Assembly: GCF_030272615.1 (NCBI RefSeq)
Contig: NC_081414.1
Span: forward strand, 814,036,569 to 814,100,568
Direction: 5' to 3'
Length of the DNA: 64,000 nt
Source: Cryptomeria japonica
Lineage: Eukaryota; Streptophyta; Pinopsida; Cupressales; Cupressaceae
The number at the start of each line of letters is the position of its first letter. The stretch's first letter is position 1. The notes under the pieces were generated by a model, which made no database searches, had not been told where the DNA came from, and was given only the letters and a program-made list of their open reading frames with translations. Both the position numbers and the translations under genes were made by a program. Below, piece after piece: positions 21,818 through 31,542 of this stretch.

Positions 21818-23802
21818 CTAGACGGTACTGGTGACAGGTCTCCATATTGCCTCATGTTCCCCCTGTTGGGGAATCAGAGGTGGATCCAGAGTTATGGTAT
21901 CGTCTCCTGAATGGTGGGGAGCTGCATCCGACTCCTCATCATCATCTCTATCCTCCTCCTCATCGTCCTCCTCATCATCCTCATCCTCGTCCTCATTTGC
22001 ATCATCACCTGCATCCTCCTCGTCCTCCTCTCTATCTGTATCCTCCTCCTCCTCCTCCTCGTCACTGGGCTGATCGCCTGTAGGTGGGTCAGGATCTCCC
22101 GCCTCCTCTTGACCCTCTCCCTCATCTGGCTCCTCTGACCTGGATCCCTCGTCCTCGTCTCGGTCTCCATGTCTCCATGGGCCTGGATAGCCTATCGGAT
22201 GATCTGGTGGAAAGATAGGACCTGGATATGATCTCATGAACCATGAAATATATCTACGCTGTGCTCCAGGCTCTGCAGAATAGTCAGTGACTACATCCTG
22301 ATCTGATCCCTCTAAGTCTGTCATCTCGATATCATCCACCATCGGTCTCGCTACTGCTCTAGGTCTGGGAAAGACCCGTGAGTGTCGAGTATAGATGGGC
22401 ACATCGGCTGGAACACACTGCTCTAGTCCGAACTGCCTCCGTACTCGGTCAAAGTAGAAAGGGACTATGATGTGTGCATATCGTCCTCGCAGAAGGCGGT
22501 TCCTCTGTAGACATGCTAACTGTCTCTCCATACCATCCCATCTGTGCATCCGTAGGTAAGGTCTCCACACTGTCACCTCGACTGTCAGTCTATCAATAGT
22601 CACTCTCCAATACAACAAATCTCCAAATCTCCACTCGCTGGTCAGTGGATAAGCGAACACCCTAGGTCGCTCGCTCGCTATACTCAGTGGAAAGCCGACG
22701 GGCCTAGTGCATGTGAAGTGCTCTAAGATCCACACCTGCAGAAGTGTGCATGTCATCAAACTACAACCCTGTCCGAATACATACTCCTCAAGGTCGTGAT
22801 AGAGATGTGCAAGCATACTCCGACCCCATGCATAAACTCTCCTGTGTCTCTCCATCGCTCTGATACACCATGTGAGGCCCCCATGCATGTGTGTCCCTCG
22901 CCCATTAGGGCAGACAGCTAGTGCTATGATGGCTATCATCAGGCGTCTCAGAAGTGGTATCTCCCCTATAGGATGTAAGAGCCAGCTGACCATGATATGA
23001 CCTCTCGTCTCGCTCGGCATGACTCTCCCTATGCAATACAACTGCTCCCTCTGATGATCCTCTGCTACCCGATCAGTCGCATATGTGACTATCGCTCCTC
23101 TGATAGGAAGACGCAGTATACGGTATAAATCCTCGAGTGTGACCATCAGCTCTCCTACCGGAAGGTGAAAGGTACAGGTGTCAGGATCCCATCTCTCCAT
23201 CAGTGCCATCAGCATCGCAGGATGAAATCGAATGGCCAGCATAAGAATCACGTACCACAATCCTACTATCGATAAGGTGTCTCTCTCTGACTGAGTCAGC
23301 CGTGGAATCTGGTCTCGCAAAGTGCGAAGAATGTGTCCCGCTGTATGCTCTCTCATGTACGAGAGACCCTGCAAAATGAAAACATGACCATAATCAGTAC
23401 TCAATCATCAAAATCGCAAATGCAAATTGTCACACACTGAATGCTTGCCTTGTAACTCCTCGCCAGGCCCTGATTGGGGACCCTGGTGCCCTGTCAGGGA
23501 CCATGGCGCCCTGAGGGGACCATGGCGCCCTGTCAGGGACCATGGCGCCCTGCAGGGACCATGGCGCCCCTGTCAGGGACCATGGCGCCCTGGGGGGACC
23601 AGGGTGCCCCTCAGGGACCAGGGCGCCCTAGGTGGGCCCCAATCGACGTTCAAGGTCCGCATTCGATCACGAAAAAGTCAAACATGCGAGAAATCAAAAG
23701 TCAAACGTTCAGTCAACTCACCTCGTCCAGTGGCTCGTCGTCGATCACGGCCTGGCGCAGGATCTCGATCCTCGTAGGATGCTCCGGTCGTCGTGAAGGC
23801 AT
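21818..23802 (-). CDS. Antisense two-exon plant mobile domain (PMD/MAIN-like) gene
   Basis: Predicted join of exon 1 (23802-23722, 27 codons from ATG) and exon 2 (23368-21818), 543 residues. Exon 1 ends at GACGAG|GTGAGT; exon 2 follows TTTTCATTTTGCAG; the intron is phase 0. Exon 2 has the PMD core: HILRTLRDQIPRLTQSERD, FHPAMLMALMERWDPDTCTF, then HLPVGELMVTLEDLYRILRLP. After about residue 430 comes a long Asp/Glu tail. PMD proteins are nuclear in plants and also ride on transposons; function here is unknown. The gene lies antisense between integrase and the polypurine tract, where Tat-lineage elements can carry extra frames. A continuous 528-residue frame also starts at TTG 23404, inside the intron; I prefer the spliced model. 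Confidence 0.75.
23474..23640 (+). repeat. GC-rich array in the PMD intron (GGGACCATGGCGCCC units)
   Basis: About eight units of GGGACCATGGCGCCCTG, with 2-5 bp spacers and some drift toward GGGACCAGGGCGCCC. Each unit contains the palindromes CCATGG and GGCGCC. The core 15-mer is exactly the left arm of the LTR hairpin at 13506. Confidence 0.85.
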
Positions 23803-24370
23803 GATGACTAGGTGGGCTCCGCTGCACTGAATAGTATCCTGAAATCGACAAAGTGATGAATACAAGTGTCACTTTCGAAGTATATACTCTCGTTTGTTTA
23901 TTCTTACTTCTTGAAACCCTAATTTTCCTTCTATCATTCATTTTATCATAACTTGGGTTTGGGAGATGCGATTTTCGAGCTGTTTGTTGCGTTGGAATCG
24001 TATTTTCCTTCTCCTACTCTCGAGATGTTCCAAAAAGTGCTCTGATGAAGCCTATTTAGTGAACACCCCTCATCAACACTCTATTACACAATTTCTCGCA
24101 AGTAAACATGCTACCCTGTTTCACCTCCCTAAATAAGCAAGTCGAAATAGGGGGGGGCATATAGCTACTCACAGATTTCATCACTTTCCCTAGTAAGCAT
24201 TAGGTGATTTTGTGATCTAACGTTTGTTTTGTAGGGTGTGGTTCCTAACTGTGTACTGCAGATACCGCTGGGGGCTTCGTCCGACGACTTATGGATATAT
24301 CCTTTTTCAAATAATGTTTACTTTTCTGTACTTTAGCTTGCATATGCACGTAGTACTCATATGACCGCTA

Positions 24371-24384
24371 AAGTGGGGGCTAAA
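24371..24384 (+). other. Polypurine tract of element B
   Basis: AAGTGGGGGCTAAA directly before LTR2, identical to the tract of A' (46091-46104). Confidence 0.85.
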
Positions 24385-26040
24385 TGTAGCATCGTAAATT
24401 GTACGCACTCGCTAGGGTGGTACAATTTCACACCTAGTTTAGCACCCGCCTTAGTGCATTTTGCATTCTACATTGCATTTCTCCTTAAGCACTTAATTAA
24501 TCAAATTAATTAGGTCTAAGGTCTTATTTCATCATTCTCTACATCATAAAGTTGGGCCCTTCCACTAAAGCGCGCCCTTCGCATTTTATTCCTCCAATAC
24601 ACCACTTAATCAAAAACCCTAATTAAGTCCTATTTCGAACTTGGGGGCTTGGTTTCGGGGTCTAAACATCTCAAAATCACCTGTAACTTAGGGATTCTCT
24701 CTAAAATCATCATATCCGATGGCCCTAAAAATTTGGTGAAAAGTTGTCGGGACCATGGCGCCCATGCAACATGGTCCCGGACATTTTTCTCAAAATTTTT
24801 GGAGCACGATCCAATCATAAAATAAAGCTTAACCCCAAGAAATTGGCGGGATATTCAATCTCTAGGTCGGCCAAAATATGAATTTACGACCTAGGGTTTC
24901 ATACATAAAAGCTCTCTTTCCTCATTTGAAAGGATCCAATTTTTGTTTCCAGGAACTTCATAGGCAGCGAAAGAGCAGATCTTTGAAGACTTCAACAACA
25001 TTCAACATTCTTTTATCAAGCATCTATCAAATTAATTCATCCACTTAGGGCTTGGAAGACATTGAAGAACAATAGGAGATTACCGACTGAAGATTGGCTT
25101 GTACTCCTCCCTTGAGGGTTGGGTGTGATTTCATATTGTTTTCATGTCTTTGCATAAGCTTTGATATATCATTTATTCATGCTTTAGATCACATTGCATC
25201 TTGATTTAGAGCATTTGCATTATCATTTACAAGCAATTAGGGTTTACTTTCTAGGTTGCTCTAGTTTGCTTTCTTGCATTTTGGACCTTGCACACACACT
25301 AGGTCTGCACACACAATACATTTTACAAAACAACTTGGCTATTCGTGGAGGTGGAAATCACCAAAACGGGGGTTTGACTAAGGCATAACCCTATATAGCC
25401 GCCCTTCCCCCTTTTCAGATATTATTGCAGGTTTCGGGATTCGGACGACGCCGTGGGATACAGATCCGGAGAGAGAAGACTGAGACAGAACTCTGTGTGC
25501 AATTGCAGCTTAGAAGACTGGGACAGGGGCGCTGGGCGCCCTGGTCCTGCCAGGACAGGGGCACTGGGCGCCCTGGTCCCTAGGACAGAGGCGCTGGGCG
25601 CCCTGGTCCTCCGGACAGACAGCTTTCCGACAGTTTCCAGACAGTGTTTCAGGGTGCAGAACAGTGGTTTCCGGTGCAGTTTTCAGGACAGTGGCGCCCG
25701 CGCCCCCATCCCGAACATTTTCAGTCTAATTTCGACTCCAGGTACATATCTGCATTCTTATTCTATCCTTACATTTACAGCTGTTCATTGTTTAATCTCA
25801 ATTCTGCAAACTTGTTACTAGTTCATACTTACATTTTGAGGTTAGGGTTTGAACTTGTATCACTTTAGCTTTTAATTTCAACAAGGGAATAGAAATCCTA
25901 ATAGATATCCCGTGGCTCTCTCTTTCACCAAAAGAAGTAGCCAATTGTGCGATATCTCTAGGCTCTTTCGTATTCCGCAATGTGTGTCAAAAGGTAGGAT
26001 TAGGGTACATTGACCTAGTCTCGCTTTTTCCCCTTACACA
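24385..26040 (+). repeat. LTR2 of element B
   Basis: A 1,656-bp direct copy of LTR1 in the normal 3' LTR position after the polypurine tract. It differs from LTR1 at scattered sites. It is followed by primer-site sequence rather than flanking DNA. Confidence 0.92.
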
Positions 26041-26043
26041 TTT

Positions 26044-26060
26044 TGGTGAACCCGACGTGA
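26044..26060 (+). other. 17-nt primer-site copy at the end of LTR2
   Basis: TGGTGAACCCGACGTGA follows LTR2 after TTT, then breaks at 26061 into PMD intron sequence. The extent (LTR plus primer site) matches plus-strand strong-stop DNA. Confidence 0.85.
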
Positions 26061-26861
26061 CGAAAACATGACCATAATCAGTACTCAATCATCGAAATCG
26101 CAAATGCAAACTGTCGCACATTGTATGCTCGCCTTGTAACTCCTCACCGGGCCCTGATTAGGGACCATGGCGCCCTGATGGGGACCATGGCGCCCTATCA
26201 GGGACTATGGCGCCCTGCAGGGACCATGGCGCCCCTGTCAGGGACCATGGCGCCCTGCAGGGACCATGGCGCCCCTGTCAGGGACCATGGCGCCCTGGGG
26301 GGACCAGGGCGCCCCTTAGGGACCAGGGCACCCTATGTGGGCCCCGGTCTGCGTTCAAGGTCCGCATACGATCACGAAAAATTCAAACATGCGAGAAATC
26401 AAAAGTCAAACGTTCAGTCAACTCACCTCGTCCAGTGGCTCGTCGTCGATCACGGCCTGGCGCAGGATCTCGATCCTTGTAGGACGCTCTGGTCGTCGTG
26501 AAGGCATGATGACTAGGTGGGCTCCGCTGCACTGAATAGTATCCTGAAATCGACAAAGTGACGAATACAAGTGTCACTTTCGAAGTATATACTCTCGTTT
26601 GTTTATTCTTACTTCTTGAAACCCTAATTTTCCTTCTATCATTCATTTTATCATAACTTGGGTTTGGGAGATGCGATTTTTGAGCTGTTTGTTGCATTGG
26701 AATCATATTTTCCTTCTCCTACTCTCGGGATGTTCCAAAAAGTGCTCTGATGAAGCCTATTTAGTGAACACCCCTCATCAACACTCTATTACACAATTTT
26801 TCGCAAGTAAACATGCTACCCTGTTTCACCTCCCTAAATAAGCAAGTCGAAACAGGGGGGG
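26061..26861 (-). pseudogene. Duplicated PMD exon 1 and intron, without exon 2
   Basis: This copies 23378-24158 in the same orientation, including exon 1 (26507-26427, donor kept) and the intron array with extra units (26152-26333). It starts just inside the intron, so the acceptor and exon 2 are missing. It ends in an eight-G run (26855-26862) that is also present at 24150-24157. This piece links LTR2 to the inverted arm. Confidence 0.85.
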
Positions 26862-28588
26862 GCTTCAGGCAGGGTTGATTGTTTTTTAGTTTCTTCTTTC
26901 TTTTCAACTTTGTGATTTTCAGTTTCTTCCTTCTTTTCAACTTTAAGTTCTCTAGAAGGAATCTTATATTCACCCACAAAGGTAGGATTAAAATCAAGAG
27001 GTCCCCAATCATCTTCTGCGAGAACCTTCTCAGGATCAAAATCCTTTTTATGTGTAGTTTCAAGTCGAGAAGGATTTTCTTCAGGAGTTCCAGATTCATC
27101 CAAAGGATTTTGATCATCGGAAAGCGAAGACTCATCGATAGGTTTCTTGTTTAAAGAGTCATCACTAGACGAGGATGGCTTAGAAGAATCTCCCTTGGAA
27201 TTAGATGTTTGTAGACAAGCTTGAAAATTAGTATCTCCCATCAAAGTATATGTCTTATTGTTATAAATGAATTTAACTTGTCTATGCAATGTAGAGGGGA
27301 CAGCTTGCATGCTGTGAATCCAAGGCCTCCCTAATAGCAAGTTGTATATTAAATTTCCCGGCATAACATGGATAGGAGTAGGCAAAGTAACAGGTCCCAC
27401 TGTGAGAGGTAAGGTGATGATACCCAATGAAGTCTTAGCCACATTGTCAAAGCCATGAATGGAACGAGAGTCAGGCTCCATAAGAGATGTATCCACATTC
27501 ATCTTATGCAATAGATTGATGCTACACACATTAAGGCCAAAGCCATTATCTACTAGTGTTCGTCTTATAGCAGTGTCTTTCATGACAACCACAATCATCA
27601 AAGGATCACATTGTTGTTGGACTTCACTATTAGGCAACTCATCTTGTGTAAACACAATTTGAGGTTTAGGATTCATCACGGAGTTAACAAAAGATGCTAT
27701 ATTACTAGATGTATTCGGTGGAGGAACATTCAAATCTTTCAAGGCATCTTGTAACATTCCATGATGAGCGGAAGAAGTTTGAATCAAATCCCAAAGGGAT
27801 ATTTTGGCAGGGGTAGTTTTAAGTTGTTCTATGAGATCATATTCCTTACCCATAACTTGCGAAATACGGGGAGCTTGAGGAAGAATTGGTTGAGGATTAG
27901 GAAGTGAAACTGGAATAACAGGAGGAGGATTAGGTTGCTTATTATTTCTGGTATGATAAGTATGGGCAACCGCATGATAACTCTCTCTAGTTATTTGTTT
28001 AGCATAATTGTAAGGACTTATAGGTTGTCTTCCTTGTACGGTAATGATTGGTTTATTCGGAGTACAAAAGGAATCATGATCATACCTCCCTTGGACAGTA
28101 AGGAGAGGAGTCTTAGGAATTTGAAAGGTGGGAGAAGGATAAGCACCTTGGACTTCAAAGAGAGGTTTGTTATATTCATTCAAATTTATCATGTTAACCA
28201 ACTTAGAGGTCTTGTTTTTGTTTATAGGTTTCGACAAAGCCACAAAGTCATCAAGGGCATCATCCAACAAAGCATAATCATATCGGTTAAAGGGTTTGTC
28301 TTTTGATTCAAAAGGAGACATCTCCTCATAGAGGGGATTATTGAAAACAACCATGTTACTAGATTCAGGGGAAGAGTGGATAGGAATGTATCCTTGAGAG
28401 GAATCATTCGACTTATCTTTCTCATCACACCTAAATGGCATAGTAACAAGGTTTATGAGTTTTTGGTAAAATGAAGGTTTAGCATCCTTAGGGTTCAAAA
28501 ACTCATCTAAAGCTTCATCTAATTCATCTTGGCTATACTCATAATAATCATCAAATGCATGAACATTTTGCAAATAAAAATCTGACAT
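26862..28588 (-). pseudogene. Inverted copy of the first ~575 codons of B pol
   Basis: The minus-strand frame from ATG 28588 matches the N-terminal region and protease-like domain of the 14975 frame, with about ten amino-acid differences. It breaks at the codons after KQSTLPEA, where it runs into the G-tract. It retains the VDNG motif. It has no RT and cannot act alone; it is part of the terminal inverted repeat of element B. Confidence 0.9.
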
Positions 28589-28744
28589 TTTGAAAAGATT
28601 GCATAAAATTTAAACACACAATGCAAAGAAACACAAGTTCTCTTTTTTTTTTAATCTTTTTCTCTTTTAATCAAATGAAATAAAAACACACTAAATCTAG
28701 ATCTAGATCTAACAAATGCAATGCAAGAGGAAGCAATGATAGAT

Positions 28745-28762
28745 TTCACGTCGGGTTCACCA
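28745..28762 (-). other. Primer binding site beside LTR3
   Basis: TGGTGAACCCGACGTGAA on the minus strand, three bases after the LTR3 end. This is the inverted counterpart of 14801-14818. Confidence 0.85.
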
Positions 28763-28765
28763 AAA

Positions 28766-30421
28766 TGTGTAAGGGGAAAAAGCGAGACTAGGTCAATGTA
28801 CCCTAATCCTACCTTTTGACACACATTGCGGAATACGAAAGAGCCTAGAGATATCGCACAATTGGCTACTTCTTTTGGTGAAAGAGAGAGCCACGGGATA
28901 TCTATTAGGATTTCTATTCCCTTGTTGAAATTGAAAGCTAAAGTGATACAAGTTCAAACCCTAACCTCAAAATGTAAGTATGAACTAGTAACAAGTTTGC
29001 AGAATTGAGATTAAACAATGAACAGCTGTAAACGTAAGGATAGAATAAGAATGCAGATATGTACCCGGAGTCGAAATCGGATTGAAAATGTTCGGGACGG
29101 GGGCGCGGGCGCCACTGTCCTGAAAACTGCACCGAAAACCACTGTTCTGCACCCTGAAACACTGTCTGGAAACTGTCGGAAAGCTGTCTGTCCGGAGGAC
29201 CAGGGCGCCCAGTGCCTCTGTCCCAGGGACCAGGGCACCCAGTGCCCCTGACCTGGCAGGGCCAGGGTGCCCAGCACCCCTATCCCAGTCTTCTAAGCTG
29301 CAATTGCACACAGAGTTCTGTCTCAGTCTTCTCTCTCCGGATCTGTATCCCGCGGCGTCATTCGAATCCCGAAACCTGCAATAATATCTGAAAAGGGGGA
29401 AGGGCGGCTATATAGGGTTTTGCCTTAGTCAAACCCCCGTTTCGGTGATTTCCACCTCCATGAATAGCCAAGTTGTTTTGTAAAATGTATTGTGTGTGCA
29501 GACCTAGTGTGTGTGCAAGGTCCAAAATGCAAGAAAGCAAACTAGAGCAACCTAGAAAGTAAACCCTAATTGCTTGTAAATGATAATGCAAATGCTCTAA
29601 ATCAAGATGCAATGTGATCTAAAGCATGAATAAATGATATATCAAAGCTTATGCAAAGACATGAAAACAATATGAAATCACACCCAACCCTCAAGGGAGG
29701 AGTACAAGCCAATCTTCAGTCGGTAATCTCCTATTGTTCTTCAATGTCTTCCAAGCCCTAAGTGGATGAATGAAGTTGATAGATGCTTGATAAAAGGATG
29801 TTGAATGTTGTTGAAGTCTTCAAAGATCTTCTCTTTCGCTGCCTATGAAGTTCCTGGAAACAAAAATCGGATCCTTTCAAATGAGGAAAGAGAGCTTTTA
29901 TGTATGAAACCCTAGGTCATAAATTCGTATTTTGGCTAACCTAGAGATTGAATATCCTGCCAATTTCTTGGGGTTAAGCTTTATTTTATGATTGGATCGT
30001 GCTCCCAAAATTTTGGGAAAAATGTCCGGGACCATGTTGCATGGGCGCCATGGTCCCGACAACTTTTCACCAAATTTTCAGGGCCGTCAGATATGATGAT
30101 TTTAGAGAGAATCCCGAAGTTACGGGTGATTTCAAGATGTTTAGACCCCGAAACCAAGCCCCCAAGTTCGAAATAGGACTTAATTAGGGTTTTTGATTAA
30201 GTGGTGTATTGGAGGAATAAAATGCGAAGGGCGCGCTTTAGTGGAAGGGCCCAACTTTATGATGTAGAGAATGATGAAATAAGACCTTAGACCTAATTAA
30301 TTTGATTAATTAAGTTCTTAAGGAGAAATGCAATGCAGAATGCAAAATGCACTAAGGCGGGTGCTAAACTAGGTGTGAAATTGTACCACCCTAGCGAGTG
30401 CGTACAATTTACGACGCTACA
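28766..30421 (-). repeat. LTR3 of element B (inverted)
   Basis: A 1,656-bp copy of the B LTR in minus orientation. Its U3 end (TGTAGCGTCG) forms the right edge of the insertion and touches the GTATG target duplicate at 30422-30426. Confidence 0.92.
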
Positions 30422-30426
30422 GTATG

Positions 30427-30639
30427 CATAATTGTTCTTCATTCCCCAATCAAGGAAGGTCACCTAGAAGAAGGGAACACATGTGTATTTTGAGTCAACA
30501 TGAGAGAGACCAAAAGAGATCTCAATGCTTTGCATCGTCCTCAAGTAGAAAACACTAAGGATAACAAATAGAAGAATGAGAATAACACATAGAAGAAGTA
30601 ACAAAAGAGACGAGGAGAGAATCTGCTATGCTAATGTAA
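30427..30639 (-). other. Noncoding tail of element A beyond B
   Basis: Aligns, reversed, with the stretch just after the A' coding frame (about 45363-45575). No gene is seen. Confidence 0.6.
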
Positions 30640-31542
30640 CTAGTCTAGCACGTCATCTACCCCCCGATCTTGCTGATCAATGTTTCGGGAAGGCAGGGAA
30701 CACGCTAGAGGAGGAACATCCAACACAACAGATGGAGCTATCACAAGATTTAAACAAGGGCTATGTTCATGTTCCAAGCCACGTTGTTCTTGTCTAGGAG
30801 CAAGGATAAGTGCTTTAGAAAATTCGTTAGATAAATGGTTATCAATATCAACAAGTTCATATTCACTATCAGAAGCAAGAGGAGTAACATTTTCATCATG
30901 AATAACATTTTCATCTATAGCATCATCAAGATTTATAAAAATAGGATCTTTAACTCGCACAGGATCAAGATCATCATGTATCTTATGTTTAGGAGATTTT
31001 GGAGAAAATGGAATAATGCTTGTTGAGGGTGTTTTTGGAGATTGCAAAGTTTGAGAAGTAGCTGCCTGAGCTCTAAGACGACGCTTTCATCGGCATTCAC
31101 GTGCAGAATGATTTCATCTAGTCTTAGTAGGAAGTGGAGAAGTTTCAGGAGGAGGAATGTTCTCATCCTTATCACTTGGGTGTTTAGGTTGTGATCTCTT
31201 AGGCTGGATAATAGGAGAAGAGGAAGGTCTCTTCTCTCTATAAAAAGACGGAGGAGGAACTGCTCCATATAAAGGAGGAATTTTTGGTTTAGGAAGGAGA
31301 CCAAGTCCATCATGACGAGGAGGTATAGGTCTACTTTTAGAAAGTTTATTCGGCATAGACATAGTCACATCCATAGGAATGGGTTGGGAATCTTCTTGAG
31401 GAAAGACATTAGTTTTATCTTTCAAAGGAAGAACTTCCTTCTCAAGAACGATAGGAATATCAAGTTTGGGTGTTCTAGGTTCACTTAGAGATAAGATCAT
31501 ATCTGTTTTCCACTTTTGGTAAGATTTGAAAAGATGATCACT
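30640..31542 (-). pseudogene. C-terminal part of A Gag-protease protein, broken
   Basis: This continues the frame of 34065-31543 after TGA 31543-31545. Further stops occur at 31114-31116 and just beyond, where A' reads Arg codons. It encodes a Pro-rich region (RPIPPRHDGLGLLPKPKIPP) and the site of a basic patch that is intact in A'. Several breaks look like CGA-to-TGA changes, typical of methylated-CpG decay. Confidence 0.75.

Larger units (their letters stand above)
13142..30421. mobile_element. Element B: 17,280-bp insertion with three LTRs and inverted ends
   Basis: Order: LTR1 (+, 13142-14797), primer site, pol (+), antisense PMD gene, polypurine tract, LTR2 (+, 24385-26040), 17-nt primer-site copy, duplicated PMD exon 1/intron piece (26061-26861), then an inverted copy of the 5' end (26862-30421) ending in LTR3 (-). 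The outer arms 13142-16701 and 26862-30421 are inverted repeats of equal length (3,560 bp). The 5-mer GTATG flanks both ends (13137-13141 and 30422-30426). In A' the same site (near 45570-45590) is uninterrupted, so the whole block integrated as one unit. Confidence 0.85.

Noticed and set aside
21831..22083. Plus-strand Ser-rich frames opposite the PMD tail
   Set aside because: They are the complement of the Asp/Glu codon run of the antisense PMD gene.
13142..26040. Element B as a standard 12.9-kb two-LTR insertion ending at LTR2
   Set aside because: No target duplicate follows 26040. The sequence continues into primer-site and internal sequence, and the duplicate GTATG is found after 30421.
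26879..28306. Plus-strand frames in 26.9-28.3 kb as separate genes
   Set aside because: They are antisense shadows of the inverted pol fragment; equivalent shadows appear opposite the pol at 15.2-16.9 kb.
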